Part shown: positions 25,140 through 34,134 of the stretch, one piece after another
Numbering within the stretch: the stretch's first letter is position 1
Layout: every line of letters starts with the position of its first letter
Source: Ruegeria sp. Alg231-54
Lineage (GTDB): Bacteria; Pseudomonadota; Alphaproteobacteria; Rhodobacterales; Rhodobacteraceae
Direction: 5' to 3'
Length of the DNA: 64,000 nucleotides
Assembly (NCBI RefSeq): GCF_900143525.1
Contig: NZ_FREZ01000003.1
Span: forward strand, 124,001-188,000
Position numbers and translations under genes: made by a program
Notes under the pieces: model-generated
What the model saw: the letters and a program-made list of their open reading frames with translations, nothing else
Told to the model about the DNA's origin: nothing
The model's database searches: none

Positions 25140-27037
25140 TCTTTCTGCGTGACAGCAACGTCACAGGCGTCGACGACGTCACCGTTCCATGCGACCGGTT
25201 GCGCATTGTAATTTATTAGGAAAACATGCGTGGCCGTCTCGCGACGGCGCAGCCCTTTGGGCATCGGATATAGGGTAACCTCGGTTTTGCGCGCGGCCAT
25301 TTCAACGACCCGGTCCCACAATATGTCATCCGGGAAACCTGAAAGATACCAAAGGCGATTTTCACCCAAAAGCGCAGGGGTGCCATCTGCAAATGTCAGC
25401 AAATTGGGGGCAGCCCCCGAAACCCTGTCGATCCAATGTTGCGCTGCGCCGCCGCCATCGACGCCACGGCGGATGTTGGGCGGCAGGGTCTCGACCAGAT
25501 CGACGTCGCATTTCAGACCGTTCAGGCCGGGTCGCGCCCGCGGAATCTGGAAGTCATGTGTGATCGCCCCGCTGCGTGGACCCATGATGAGCAGATCACA
25601 GGTCTCCGCCAATTGACGCTCCAAATTATCGCTCACGGTGGCAATCCCCGGAGCAAGGATGAACTTGTAGCAAACACGCGGAAGGTTGGTTGAGGACACG
25701 AAGTCCACAGACAAGCCCGCCCGCCGCAAGGCGCGATACGCCGAGAAGACCAGACGGAAATAGTCAAATCCCGCGCCCTGAGGCTGTGTCGACCAAGCCC
25801 AATCCGAGGCGTAGTCGAACAGGATGGCAACCTGGGCCTGTGTCTGCACAACGTTGCCGATCTCTGACAATGCGTCCGAAGTCTGCTTTGCCTCGGTCAG
25901 AGTTGGGGCAGGTCGGTTGTTGGGTGTCAGCAGCCCCGCATGCATTTGCTCTTGCGCAAACGGGACCTGCCGCCAGCGGAAATAGCTGACGACCTCTGCC
26001 CCGTGCGCCACTGCCTCAAGCGACCACAGCTTAACCATTCCGGGTAGTGGCGCCGGATTGTATGGTGCCCAATTCACCGGACCGGGTTGCTGCTCCATCA
26101 CCCACCAACGCCCACGCCCGACCGCGCGATACAGGTCATGATGAAAAGCCTGCATGTCCGGATCGCCCTGCTGAAGAAAGGCAGTTTTGTGGGCTTCATC
26201 CGCCTCAAGCCGGTCAGAGAGGAAGCCAATTGGATAGCTGTCCCATGTGGCGATATCCAAATCTTCGCCAACCTTGAAATGGTCGAAATCCAGCACTCGG
26301 CCCATATAGTTGTGCAACAAAGGCGCATCGGTCAAAGCGCGCAGCACATCCACCTGGGCCTTGTTATACGCAACGACCTGATCCGAGCTAAAGCGGCGGA
26401 ACGCCAGAACATGTGCCGGGTTGGGTTCGGTCACTGTCAAATTGGGCAGATCAATCTGGTCGAAATCGCGATACTCCATCGCCCAGAATATGTTGCCCCA
26501 TGCCTCGTTTAGCGCTTCAATGCTGCCGTATTGATCCTTTAGCCAAAGCTGAAAGGCATGCAGAGCGGCGGGGCCGTAACTGACGGTCGTATCGTGACAG
26601 CCATATTCATTGTCGATTTGCCAGGCCGCAATATGCGGGTTTCGTCCATAGCGTTCACCCATGATCCGGGCAATGCGGACGGATTCTTGGACATAACCCG
26701 GATGGCTAAAACAATAATGCCTACGTGAGCCGAATTTTCGTGTATTCCCCAGAACATCCACTGCCAGCATGTCTGGGTGTTTCTCAAGCATCCAACGCGG
26801 AGGTGTCGCAGTGGGCGTCCCCAGTACAACCTTGAGCCCAGCCGCCCCAAGCGTTTCGATTGCACGGTCCAGCCAATCCAACTGCAGATCGCCTGGAGCC
26901 GGCTCCATTCGGCTCCAGGCAAACTCACCGATCCGGACCCAGCTTATGCCAGTTTCAACCATACGGGCCACGTCTTCGGCCCAAATGGCCTCGGGCCAAT
27001 GTTCCGGGTAATAGCAAACACCAAGTTCTGGTTTCAT
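25121..27037 (-). CDS. GH42 beta-galactosidase
   Basis: A 638-residue GH42 beta-galactosidase. The N-terminus LGVCYYPEHWPEAIWAEDV is diagnostic. The acid/base Glu lies in QIDNEYGCH near residue 145 and the nucleophile in WWVMEQQPGPVNWAPYN near residue 312. A trimerisation-type domain and a small C-terminal beta domain follow. No signal peptide is seen, so it should act in the cytosol on imported galactosides. It is the last gene of the minus-strand galactose operon. Its start overlaps the stop of the SMP-30 gene as ATGA. It would supply galactose to the dehydrogenase-lactonase-dehydratase route encoded upstream. Confidence 0.92.
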   Translation of the reverse strand: MKPELGVCYYPEHWPEAIWAEDVARMVETGISWVRIGEFAWSRMEPAPGDLQLDWLDRAIETLGAAGLKVVLGTPTATPPRWMLEKHPDMLAVDVLGNTRKFGSRRHYCFSHPGYVQESVRIARIMGERYGRNPHIAAWQIDNEYGCHDTTVSYGPAALHAFQLWLKDQYGSIEALNEAWGNIFWAMEYRDFDQIDLPNLTVTEPNPAHVLAFRRFSSDQVVAYNKAQVDVLRALTDAPLLHNYMGRVLDFDHFKVGEDLDIATWDSYPIGFLSDRLEADEAHKTAFLQQGDPDMQAFHHDLYRAVGRGRWWVMEQQPGPVNWAPYNPAPLPGMVKLWSLEAVAHGAEVVSYFRWRQVPFAQEQMHAGLLTPNNRPAPTLTEAKQTSDALSEIGNVVQTQAQVAILFDYASDWAWSTQPQGAGFDYFRLVFSAYRALRRAGLSVDFVSSTNLPRVCYKFILAPGIATVSDNLERQLAETCDLLIMGPRSGAITHDFQIPRARPGLNGLKCDVDLVETLPPNIRRGVDGGGAAQHWIDRVSGAAPNLLTFADGTPALLGENRLWYLSGFPDDILWDRVVEMAARKTEVTLYPMPKGLRRRETATHVFLINYNAQPVAWNGDVVDACDVAVTQKDAPEEG

Positions 27038-27894
27038 AGAAGGACTCTGTGTTCTGCTTGGCCTGTGCCAGCGTCCAATGCACCAAAGGTCATACCATTG
27101 GTTGCTTGTGTTTCAACAGTGTCTGCGTCCAACCCCTGACGGGCAGTGGTGCAAAACAACGTTGTCAGATCGTCGCCGCCAAAGGCGGGACAAGATGTAT
27201 GTGCAGCTTGAAACGAGACGGCATGCCGAAACTGCCCATTTGGATCATAGCAAGCGACACGGTTTGCCCCCCATTGGGCGATCCAGATATTGCCTTCTGC
27301 GTCGACCACAGCGCCATCGGGAAAAAGGTCATCAGCGCGCAAGTCGAGAAACACCGTGCTATTGCCTTCGGGCCACCCGGTCTCAGGCTCCAGCGAGCAG
27401 CGCCTAACCTGTTGTGTGACTGTATCGGTGTAATAGACGCGGGACTTGTCTGGGGCAAAACAGATCGCGTTCGAGATTGTGACCTCGGGCACAAGCAGGC
27501 GTAGTTCGCCCTGCCAGTACCGATAGATCGCGCCCGCCTCTTGTTCGGCGTTTTTTCCCATCGTCCCGATCCAGAACCCGCCCCAAGGGTCTGCGCGTCC
27601 GTCATTGGAGCGGGTGACCGGGTTGTCCGCGTCAAGCGAGACGATCAGGTCTTTTTGACCACTGTCCAAACTAAACCGCCACAGACCGGTTTCCGAGGCC
27701 ATCATTATCGTATCCCGGTCCACCCAACCTGCCGCTGAGACATGTTCCGAAAACTGCCAGCTGTGTTGCTCGCCCCCTGTCTGCGTCATCAATCGTTTGT
27801 TGATGATGTCGAACCAGAACAGTTGCTTGCGTTCAGGATGCCACAGGGGTCCTTCGCCAAGCTCACAAGGGCGATCATCAAAAACAAAGCTCAT
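27034..27894 (-). CDS. SMP-30/gluconolactonase family sugar lactonase
   Basis: A 286-residue six-bladed propeller lactonase of the SMP-30/LRE class. Visible family features include ELGEGPLWHP at the N-terminus with the metal-binding Glu, SNDGRADPWGGFWIGTMG in the middle with metal-site Asn/Asp, and YYTDT later on. It would hydrolyse galactono-lactone to galactonate, the second step of oxidative galactose catabolism. It overlaps its neighbours by four bases on both sides (GH42 and DgoA), so the order indicates a shared pathway. Other aldonolactones are possible. Confidence 0.85.
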   Translation of the reverse strand: MSFVFDDRPCELGEGPLWHPERKQLFWFDIINKRLMTQTGGEQHSWQFSEHVSAAGWVDRDTIMMASETGLWRFSLDSGQKDLIVSLDADNPVTRSNDGRADPWGGFWIGTMGKNAEQEAGAIYRYWQGELRLLVPEVTISNAICFAPDKSRVYYTDTVTQQVRRCSLEPETGWPEGNSTVFLDLRADDLFPDGAVVDAEGNIWIAQWGANRVACYDPNGQFRHAVSFQAAHTSCPAFGGDDLTTLFCTTARQGLDADTVETQATNGMTFGALDAGTGQAEHRVLL

Positions 27895-28496
27895 CCAGCA
27901 GCCTCGTCATAGGCAGCGACGATCCGCTTGGCCTGACCGGCAATTTCCGCTACCGACATCCCCGGTTTGAACAGGGCCGATCCGATGCCGAACCCGTCTG
28001 CCCCAGCCTTGATCCATTCGGCGAAGTTCTCAGGTCCAGCGCCACCAACGGCATAGACCAAAGTACCCGATGGCAATACAGGTCGCAGTGCGGCCAAACC
28101 ACTTGGTCCGGCGGTGACACCCGGGAACAATTTCAATCCCGTCGCGCCAGCCTTAAGCGCAGCAAACGCTTCGGTCGGGGTATAGACGCCCGGCCAGCTT
28201 TGCATGTTAAGCGCGACAGAACGCACAATGACCTCGGCGTCATAATTCGGGGAAACGATCAGCTTTCCGCCAACTTCCGAAACGGCCTTTACCTGCTCGG
28301 GGGTCAGAACCGTGCCAGCGCCGATCAATGCTTGATCGCCGAATGAGCTGGCCAACGATTCAATGCTGTTTAGCGGGTCAGGCGAATTCAACGGCACCTC
28401 GATCTTGTCGATACCGGCTTCGATCAGGGCATTGCCCACATTGACGGCTTCTGCCGGTTGCAAGCCACGCAAAATGGCGATGATGGGGCGGCTCAT
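27891..28496 (-). CDS. dgoA: DgoA, 2-dehydro-3-deoxy-6-phosphogalactonate aldolase
   Basis: A 201-residue KDPGal/KDPG-type class I aldolase that splits 2-dehydro-3-deoxy-6-phosphogalactonate into pyruvate and glyceraldehyde 3-phosphate. The N-terminal IIAILRGLQPAEAV with the conserved Arg, IGAGTVLTPEQV, and the Schiff-base Lys region (GATGLKLFPG, near residue 125) are clear. The start at 28496 gives the usual length; the longer upstream frame overlaps the kinase gene too far. Coupling by four-base overlap with dgoK favours the galactose version over the Entner-Doudoroff one. Confidence 0.88.
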   Translation of the reverse strand: MSRPIIAILRGLQPAEAVNVGNALIEAGIDKIEVPLNSPDPLNSIESLASSFGDQALIGAGTVLTPEQVKAVSEVGGKLIVSPNYDAEVIVRSVALNMQSWPGVYTPTEAFAALKAGATGLKLFPGVTAGPSGLAALRPVLPSGTLVYAVGGAGPENFAEWIKAGADGFGIGSALFKPGMSVAEIAGQAKRIVAAYDEAAG

Positions 28497-29386
28497 GCGG
28501 TTTGCCTCGTTAGTTTGCGGGCCTGTGCCAGACCAGCCAATGTGCATTGAGTTGCGTTTGCTGTGTCCACGAAAGCGCCCTGTAGTTGCAGCGCATGTGC
28601 GTAGATTTGGGACATCCCTTCAGCACCGATGATTGCCAGCTGCTGCCCCAACCAGTAGGGGCGTGTTGCGCCCAGTTCAGCCCCGATCAAAAGCCCGGAT
28701 AACTTGGCTCGTGCTGTTCCCTTGTCCTGATCGTGCAACAAATCCGCCGCTCGCAGTCCGAACAGGCGCGCAGCCAATTGTTCGGGTTTGGACAACGCGT
28801 CTGCCGTAGCTTCTGCGAAGGCGTCGGCGTCCCAGCCGTCACCGACCGAATGCTTGAGTACTGATTGCTCGGAGAGCAGTTCAAACATCTCACCCGTCAT
28901 GAACGTTCGAAAGCTCACGACTTCTCCCGCGCTGATCTGAACCCATTTTGAATGCGTCCCGGGCAGGCAGATAACCCCGTCCCAGTTCGGGCGGGTTGCC
29001 AGAAAGCCAGATATTTGAGTTTCCTCACCGCGCATAACGTCCGGCGGTGCGTTCTGTTTGAGACCAGGCACCACGAATGCGCGTATCCGGGCAACGGTAC
29101 CGGGTACCCGTATAGGCGCATCCGGCAGCGGCGCTGACGGGACGGCCGAGTAGGGTGCTTCGACCCAACCTTGCCGCGCACCGACCATGCCGCAAGCCAC
29201 AACATCGACTGGTTCAGCGCCCAACCAATCTGCGATCAGGTCAAGCAAGGCAGATTCAAACGCATCTCTGTTCAGACGAGCCATGCCGCGGTCAGACTGC
29301 CTTTGCGCCAGTACGGTGTCGCCCTGCATGGCCCAGGCCCGTAGTTGGGATGTTCCCCAGTCGACGGCTATCCACTCTGCATTCAT
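28493..29386 (-). CDS. dgoK: DgoK, 2-dehydro-3-deoxygalactonokinase
   Basis: A 297-residue DgoK-family kinase that phosphorylates 2-dehydro-3-deoxygalactonate at the 6 position. The N-terminal phosphate motif WIAVDWGTSQLRAWA, VVACGMVGARQGWVEAPY and LPGTHSKWV near residue 140 are characteristic of the family. It sits directly before dgoA with a four-base overlap, as in other oxidative galactose loci, and 4 bases after the SDR gene. The family is narrow and the context agrees, so the call is firm. Confidence 0.9.
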   Translation of the reverse strand: MNAEWIAVDWGTSQLRAWAMQGDTVLAQRQSDRGMARLNRDAFESALLDLIADWLGAEPVDVVACGMVGARQGWVEAPYSAVPSAPLPDAPIRVPGTVARIRAFVVPGLKQNAPPDVMRGEETQISGFLATRPNWDGVICLPGTHSKWVQISAGEVVSFRTFMTGEMFELLSEQSVLKHSVGDGWDADAFAEATADALSKPEQLAARLFGLRAADLLHDQDKGTARAKLSGLLIGAELGATRPYWLGQQLAIIGAEGMSQIYAHALQLQGAFVDTANATQCTLAGLAQARKLTRQTA

Positions 29387-29390
29387 GGCA

Positions 29391-30158
29391 TTACCCCGTT
29401 ACTACAACGCCGCCATCGACGGCCATGCACTGTCCGGTCATCGCGCGGCTGGCATCCGAGGCCAGGAACAATGTCGGTGCGATCATGTCTTCGGGCGTCA
29501 GGTGTTCTTTCAGGCACTGGCGCTCCAAATGCGCTGCCAGGTCATCCGGCGTAGCCCACATATCAAGTTGCTTTTGCGTCAAAACCCATCCGGGAGCCAG
29601 CGCATTGATACGAATTTTTTGCGGCCCCAATTCGCGTGCCAAAGATCGCGTCATCCCGGTAATCCCGGCATTTGACGTCGTATAAATAGGGTACCCTGCA
29701 TTCCCCATCATGTAGCTGATCGAGCTGAAGTTGACGATTGAACCGCCTTTGCCAGCCATTTGGCGTGCGGCTTCCTGACAGGCGAAGTAATAGGCTTTGA
29801 GGTTCACCTCAATCATCCAGTCCCAGAACTCGGCGGTGGTTTCCTCAAGCGAGTGACGCTTGTCGTTAGCGGCGTTGTTGACCAACACATCCAAAGGACC
29901 ATGTGCCTCGGCAGCCTTTTGCATAGTGGCGTGCAGCAGTTCGGTATCCGTCATGTCGCCCTGCATGAACAGTGGCGCGCGACCATGTTTGTCGCGCATC
30001 TCCTCAACGAATGCGCTGGCGTCCGAGCGGCCGATAAAGGCAACGTTTGCGCCTTGGGCCAAAAAACCGTCCGTCAGGGCGGCCCCTACGCCAGAGCCGC
30101 CGCCGGTAATATAGACCGAGGCGCCGTTTAAATCGTGAAAAGTGGCTGGATGGTCCAT
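29391..30158 (-). CDS. SDR-family oxidoreductase, probable galactose dehydrogenase, with altered active site
   Basis: A 255-residue short-chain dehydrogenase with the cofactor motif TGGGSGVGAAL near residue 17, NNAAN near 93, and the Ser of FSSISYM. Context suggests oxidation of D-galactose to galactonolactone, the first De Ley-Doudoroff step. The canonical YxxxK reads YTTSN here: codon 29670-29672 is AAT (Asn) where Lys is expected. That could be a real change of function, an unusual proton relay, or a sequence error one base from AAA/AAG. The ATG at 30158 overlaps the dehydratase stop by one base. Confidence 0.75.
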   Translation of the reverse strand: MDHPATFHDLNGASVYITGGGSGVGAALTDGFLAQGANVAFIGRSDASAFVEEMRDKHGRAPLFMQGDMTDTELLHATMQKAAEAHGPLDVLVNNAANDKRHSLEETTAEFWDWMIEVNLKAYYFACQEAARQMAGKGGSIVNFSSISYMMGNAGYPIYTTSNAGITGMTRSLARELGPQKIRINALAPGWVLTQKQLDMWATPDDLAAHLERQCLKEHLTPEDMIAPTLFLASDASRAMTGQCMAVDGGVVVTG

Positions 30159-31864
30159 CAATGGCTCTCTCTGGTCACAAGGCGGGTGTCTTTGCCGACG
30201 AGGAAGTCTAGGTCCGCGCCCTGATCGGCTTGCAGCACGTGGTCGACATAAAGTTTCGCATAACCGCGCGTGTAGTGCGGATCATCCGGTTGCCACGCGG
30301 CGCGGCGGGTTTCCAGCTCCTCATCGGCGACAAGCAGCTCCAATTCCCCTTTGCTGGCAGAAACCCGGATACGGTCCCCGGTTTTGACGAGTGCCAGCGT
30401 GCCGCCTGCCTGTGCCTCGGGGCTGACATGCAGGATGACGGTGCCATAGGCGGTGCCGGACATGCGGGCGTCGGATATGCGGATCATGTCGCGGACGCCT
30501 TCCTTCACCAGTTTGGCCGGGATCGGCATGTTGCCGACCTCGGGCATGCCGGGATAGCCCTTTGGGCCGCAGCCCTTCAGGACCAGAATGGTTTCAGACG
30601 TTACTGGCAGATCATCCCGGTCAATATTGGCTTTCAAGTCCTCGATGCTTTCAAAAACGTAGGCTTCGGCTTCTGTTTCCAGCAGTGCATCCGTCGCGGC
30701 CGAGGGTTTCACAATGGCCCCGTTGGGCGCGAGGTTCCCGCGCAGCACGCGCAATCCCGCGGCGGGTTTCACCGGATCGTCGAAGGGGCGGATGACGTCG
30801 GGGTTAAAGCACTCAGCCCCTTCGAAATGGGCCGAGATATCTTTGTTCAGAACGGTTTTTGCGGGGCGCAGGAAGGGTTTCAACTCGTTCAGAACCACGG
30901 GCACACCGCCCGCGTAGCAGAAATCCTCCATCAGGTATTTCCCTGAGGGCATGCAGTTCACCAGCAGCGGGATTTCCGACCCGATTTCAAAGTCTTTCAG
31001 CGTCAGGTCTATGCCCACGCGGCCTGCCAGCGCGAGTAAATGCACCACTGCATTGGTCGAGCCGCCAACGGCTGCATTGGCCAGAATGGCATTTTCGAAC
31101 GCTTCCTTGGTCAGGATGTCCGACGGTTTAAGATCTTCGTCCACCATCTCGACAATCCGTTTACCCGTCAGGTGTGCCAGCGCCATACGGCGGGCATCAA
31201 CGGCGGGCAGGGCGGCGTTGGTGGGCAGGGACATACCCATCGCTTCGACCAAAGACGCCATGGTGGACGCCGTACCCATGGTCATGCAAACACCTGCGCT
31301 GCGTGACATGCCGGATTCGGCGTTCATGAAATCCTTGAGGGTCATTTCGCCGGCACGAACGGCCTCGGAAAACTTCCAGACATCTGTTCCGGATCCAATG
31401 TCCTTGCCTTGGTACTTCCCATTCAGCATCGGGCCAGAGCTGACTACGATCGAGGGCAGATCGACCGACGCGGCACCCATCAGCTGCCCCGGCGTAGTCT
31501 TGTCACAACCGCCGAGCAGCACCACGCCGTCGATGCCATAGGCGCGGATGGATTCCTCGACATCCATCGCCAGCAGGTTGCGGAACAGCATGGCAGTTGG
31601 CTTCATTTGGGTTTCGCCCAGTGACATCACCGGGAACTCGACCGGAAACCCTCCGGCCTCCCACACGCCGCGTTTGACACCTTCTGCCAGATCACGCAGG
31701 CCCGAGTTGCACGGCGTGAGTTCCGACCAGGTGTTGCAGATACCGATGATCGGGCGACCATCGAACGCGTGATCGGGAAAACCCTGGTTTTTCATCCACG
31801 ACCGGTGGATGAAGCCGTCTTTGTCGAGCTTTCCGTACCAATGCTGCGAGCGGCGTTTTGTCAT
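30158..31864 (-). CDS. IlvD/Edd-family sugar-acid dehydratase, probable D-galactonate (or L-arabinonate) dehydratase
   Basis: A 568-residue IlvD/Edd dehydratase, the iron-sulfur enzymes that remove water from aldonic acids. Cluster and active-site segments are visible: CNTWSELTPCN, LLGGCDKTTPG and SAGVCMTMGTASTMA, plus GGSTNAVVHLLALA. The length fits the sugar-acid branch rather than dihydroxy-acid dehydratase of isoleucine synthesis. In this operon it should turn galactonate into 2-dehydro-3-deoxygalactonate for DgoK. L-arabinonate or xylonate are alternative substrates of close relatives. It lies between the GH4 and SDR genes on the same strand. Confidence 0.85.
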   Translation of the reverse strand: MTKRRSQHWYGKLDKDGFIHRSWMKNQGFPDHAFDGRPIIGICNTWSELTPCNSGLRDLAEGVKRGVWEAGGFPVEFPVMSLGETQMKPTAMLFRNLLAMDVEESIRAYGIDGVVLLGGCDKTTPGQLMGAASVDLPSIVVSSGPMLNGKYQGKDIGSGTDVWKFSEAVRAGEMTLKDFMNAESGMSRSAGVCMTMGTASTMASLVEAMGMSLPTNAALPAVDARRMALAHLTGKRIVEMVDEDLKPSDILTKEAFENAILANAAVGGSTNAVVHLLALAGRVGIDLTLKDFEIGSEIPLLVNCMPSGKYLMEDFCYAGGVPVVLNELKPFLRPAKTVLNKDISAHFEGAECFNPDVIRPFDDPVKPAAGLRVLRGNLAPNGAIVKPSAATDALLETEAEAYVFESIEDLKANIDRDDLPVTSETILVLKGCGPKGYPGMPEVGNMPIPAKLVKEGVRDMIRISDARMSGTAYGTVILHVSPEAQAGGTLALVKTGDRIRVSASKGELELLVADEELETRRAAWQPDDPHYTRGYAKLYVDHVLQADQGADLDFLVGKDTRLVTRESH

Positions 31865-31921
31865 TTCTGGCGTTTCTTTTTTGGCTGCGGTTGCAATTGA
31901 GTATTTGTGAAAAGATGAAGA

Positions 31922-33262
31922 TCAGGCAGCGCGGGCCGGGCGGCACCAGTCCGGCAGCCAGTCGGCATGAGCGGTCAGCAGGTCGGTCACAAGGCTGCGG
32001 ATCTGACGCAAGTCCAGTTCGGCGGCGGTATGCGGGTCCATCATGGCTGCGTGATATATGTGTTCGGGGTTCTGCTCAACCAATGCCCGCACAGTCAGTT
32101 CCTGCACGTTGATCTGGCTGCGCATCAGCGCGATCAGCTGGGGCGAAATATCTGTTACGACCGAAGGTTGGACACCGTTAGTGTCTACAAGGCAAGGTGT
32201 TTCGACAGCCGCGCCAAGGGGGAGTTGAGGGATCTGTCCAGTATTGGGCAGGTTCCCATACGCCACGTAGGGCGTATCAGTCACGATCGCATTCATTAGG
32301 TCGGCGGCGAACTCATGGCTTCGGATCACTTCAATATCACGCCCGTCGGTCAGGGTCTTGGCCTGTTCTTTCCAACTGGCGATCTGTTCTTTGCAGCGGG
32401 TTGGGTATTCATCCAGCGGGATGCCGAACTGCTTAATCAGGTCCTGGCGGCCTTCTTTGATGAACCATGGAACGTATTCCGCCAAGTGTTCTGAACTTTC
32501 CGTGCAGAAATAGCCCAGATGTTCCATCACCTCATACCGCACCTTGTTGGCGCAACGTGGCATCAAAAGCGGTGGTTTGGGGATTTTCCCACTGGTGTAT
32601 CCCTGCCGCAAGGCCGGATAGAGGTCGCGCCCTTCGTGTTCCAGCCTCAGGAAAAAGGCCACGTGGTTCACGCCTGCCACCTTGTAGCGAAACTCGTCTT
32701 TGGGCAGGTCCAGATCGTGAGCCAATTCTTCGACGGTGTTTTGTACCGAATGGCACAGTCCAACATGTTTCAAGGCCGGGAAACGTTCTGCCAGCGCCCA
32801 TGTGTTGATCGCCATTGGGTTCACGTATTGCAGCAGCGTTGCGTTTGGGCAGAGCTGCATCATGTCTTGTACAACATCCCACAACACAGGAACCGTGCGC
32901 AGGCCGCGCATAATACCGCCGACGCCTAGGGTGTCGGCGATAGTCTGGCGCAGGCCGTATTGTTTGGGGATTTCAAAATCCGTCACCGTGCAGGGTTTGT
33001 AGCCGCCGACCTGGAAGGCGGTGATGACGAAATCGGCGCCCTCAAGCGCTGCGCGCCGGTCAGTGTGGGTAGAGACGGATGCCCCCGTTCCGACAGAGCG
33101 GATCATTGCCTGGGCGACGGCCTCGCTTTCGGCAAGGCGCACGGGATCGATGTCCATCAGCGCAAAATGGCTGTCGGCCAGTGCAGGGGTCAGCAGGGCG
33201 TCGCCCACGGTATTCTGCATGAAGATCGTGGAACCCGCCCCGATAAAGGTGATCTTGGTCAT
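31922..33262 (-). CDS. melA: MelA-like GH4 alpha-galactosidase
   Basis: A 446-residue GH4 glycosidase, the NAD- and metal-dependent family that uses a redox elimination mechanism. The N-terminal dinucleotide site (ITFIGAGSTIFMQN), the metal-binding CHSVQNT near residue 170 and GVNHVAFFL near 200 are all present. Close relatives are alpha-galactosidases (MelA). A role on melibiose or raffinose-type sugars fits the neighbouring importer and galactose pathway. No signal peptide is seen, so it acts in the cytosol. It lies 22 bases after the permease gene. Alpha-galacturonidase is the main alternative in GH4. Confidence 0.85.
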   Translation of the reverse strand: MTKITFIGAGSTIFMQNTVGDALLTPALADSHFALMDIDPVRLAESEAVAQAMIRSVGTGASVSTHTDRRAALEGADFVITAFQVGGYKPCTVTDFEIPKQYGLRQTIADTLGVGGIMRGLRTVPVLWDVVQDMMQLCPNATLLQYVNPMAINTWALAERFPALKHVGLCHSVQNTVEELAHDLDLPKDEFRYKVAGVNHVAFFLRLEHEGRDLYPALRQGYTSGKIPKPPLLMPRCANKVRYEVMEHLGYFCTESSEHLAEYVPWFIKEGRQDLIKQFGIPLDEYPTRCKEQIASWKEQAKTLTDGRDIEVIRSHEFAADLMNAIVTDTPYVAYGNLPNTGQIPQLPLGAAVETPCLVDTNGVQPSVVTDISPQLIALMRSQINVQELTVRALVEQNPEHIYHAAMMDPHTAAELDLRQIRSLVTDLLTAHADWLPDWCRPARAA

Positions 33263-33284
33263 GAGGCAAACCTTTGGTTTGACG

Positions 33285-34133
33285 TTATTTTACGGCACCG
33301 AGGGTCAGGCCCGCGATGAAGTGTTTCTGCATGAGGAAGAACATGGCCACCGGCGGCAGAGCCGCGACGATAGAGCCGGCACTCATTAATTGATAGGCCG
33401 CCCGAAATTGGGCGTTAAAACTGGTTATTCCTGCTGTCACGGGTTGGCTTTCCGCACCCTGGGTCAGGACAACAGCCCAGAAGTAGTCGTTCCAGATGAA
33501 GGTAAAAATCAATACACTGAGGGCCGCGATCGCCGGTTTCATCAGCGGCAGGACCACGTACCAAAAAATGCGCCATTCACTGATGCCTTCAACGCGAGCC
33601 GCCTCGATCAGTTCGAAGGGCAGGGCGCGGATAAAGTTGCGCATGAACAACGTGCAAAAGCCCGTTTGGAAAGCAATGTGGAACAAGACGAGGCCGGTTT
33701 TGGTGTTGTAGAGACCCAGTTCTAGAGTCAGATCTCGCACCGGAACCATTAGGATCTGAAATGGTACGAAATTGCCGGCAACAAACATGAAAAAGATCCA
33801 GATGTTTGAGCGGAATTTATAGATCCCCAGTGCAAACCCGGTCATGCAACTAAGCGCAACGGCACCGATCACTGTTGGAATGGTGATCATGAACGAGTTC
33901 AGCAAATAGCGTGGCATGTCCGAGTTGAAGAATACCTGCCCATAGTTGTAGGCACCCTCAAAGCTGGACGGCATCCCCCAGTAGTTCGCGTTGGTAAAGT
34001 CGGCTGCCGGCTTGACCGAGAACAGCGCTACCGCCAGCAGGGGGCCGAGCCACAGCAGCAGTGCCAGGGGCAGCATCGCCTGGTAGGTGATCTGAGCCCC
34101 GCGGGGTTGTTTTTCGATGGGTTTGGGAAACAT
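33285..34133 (-). CDS. Carbohydrate ABC transporter permease (MalG-like)
   Basis: A 282-residue MalG-type permease with six hydrophobic segments and the EAA loop ELIEAARVEGISEWRIFWYV near residue 180. It is the second permease of the probable alpha-galactoside importer. One base separates its start from the stop of the MalF-type permease. The substrate-binding protein is at 35155-36414 and the likely ATPase at 37367-38425 on the other strand. Confidence 0.88.
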   Translation of the reverse strand: MFPKPIEKQPRGAQITYQAMLPLALLLWLGPLLAVALFSVKPAADFTNANYWGMPSSFEGAYNYGQVFFNSDMPRYLLNSFMITIPTVIGAVALSCMTGFALGIYKFRSNIWIFFMFVAGNFVPFQILMVPVRDLTLELGLYNTKTGLVLFHIAFQTGFCTLFMRNFIRALPFELIEAARVEGISEWRIFWYVVLPLMKPAIAALSVLIFTFIWNDYFWAVVLTQGAESQPVTAGITSFNAQFRAAYQLMSAGSIVAALPPVAMFFLMQKHFIAGLTLGAVK

Positions 34134-34134
34134 C

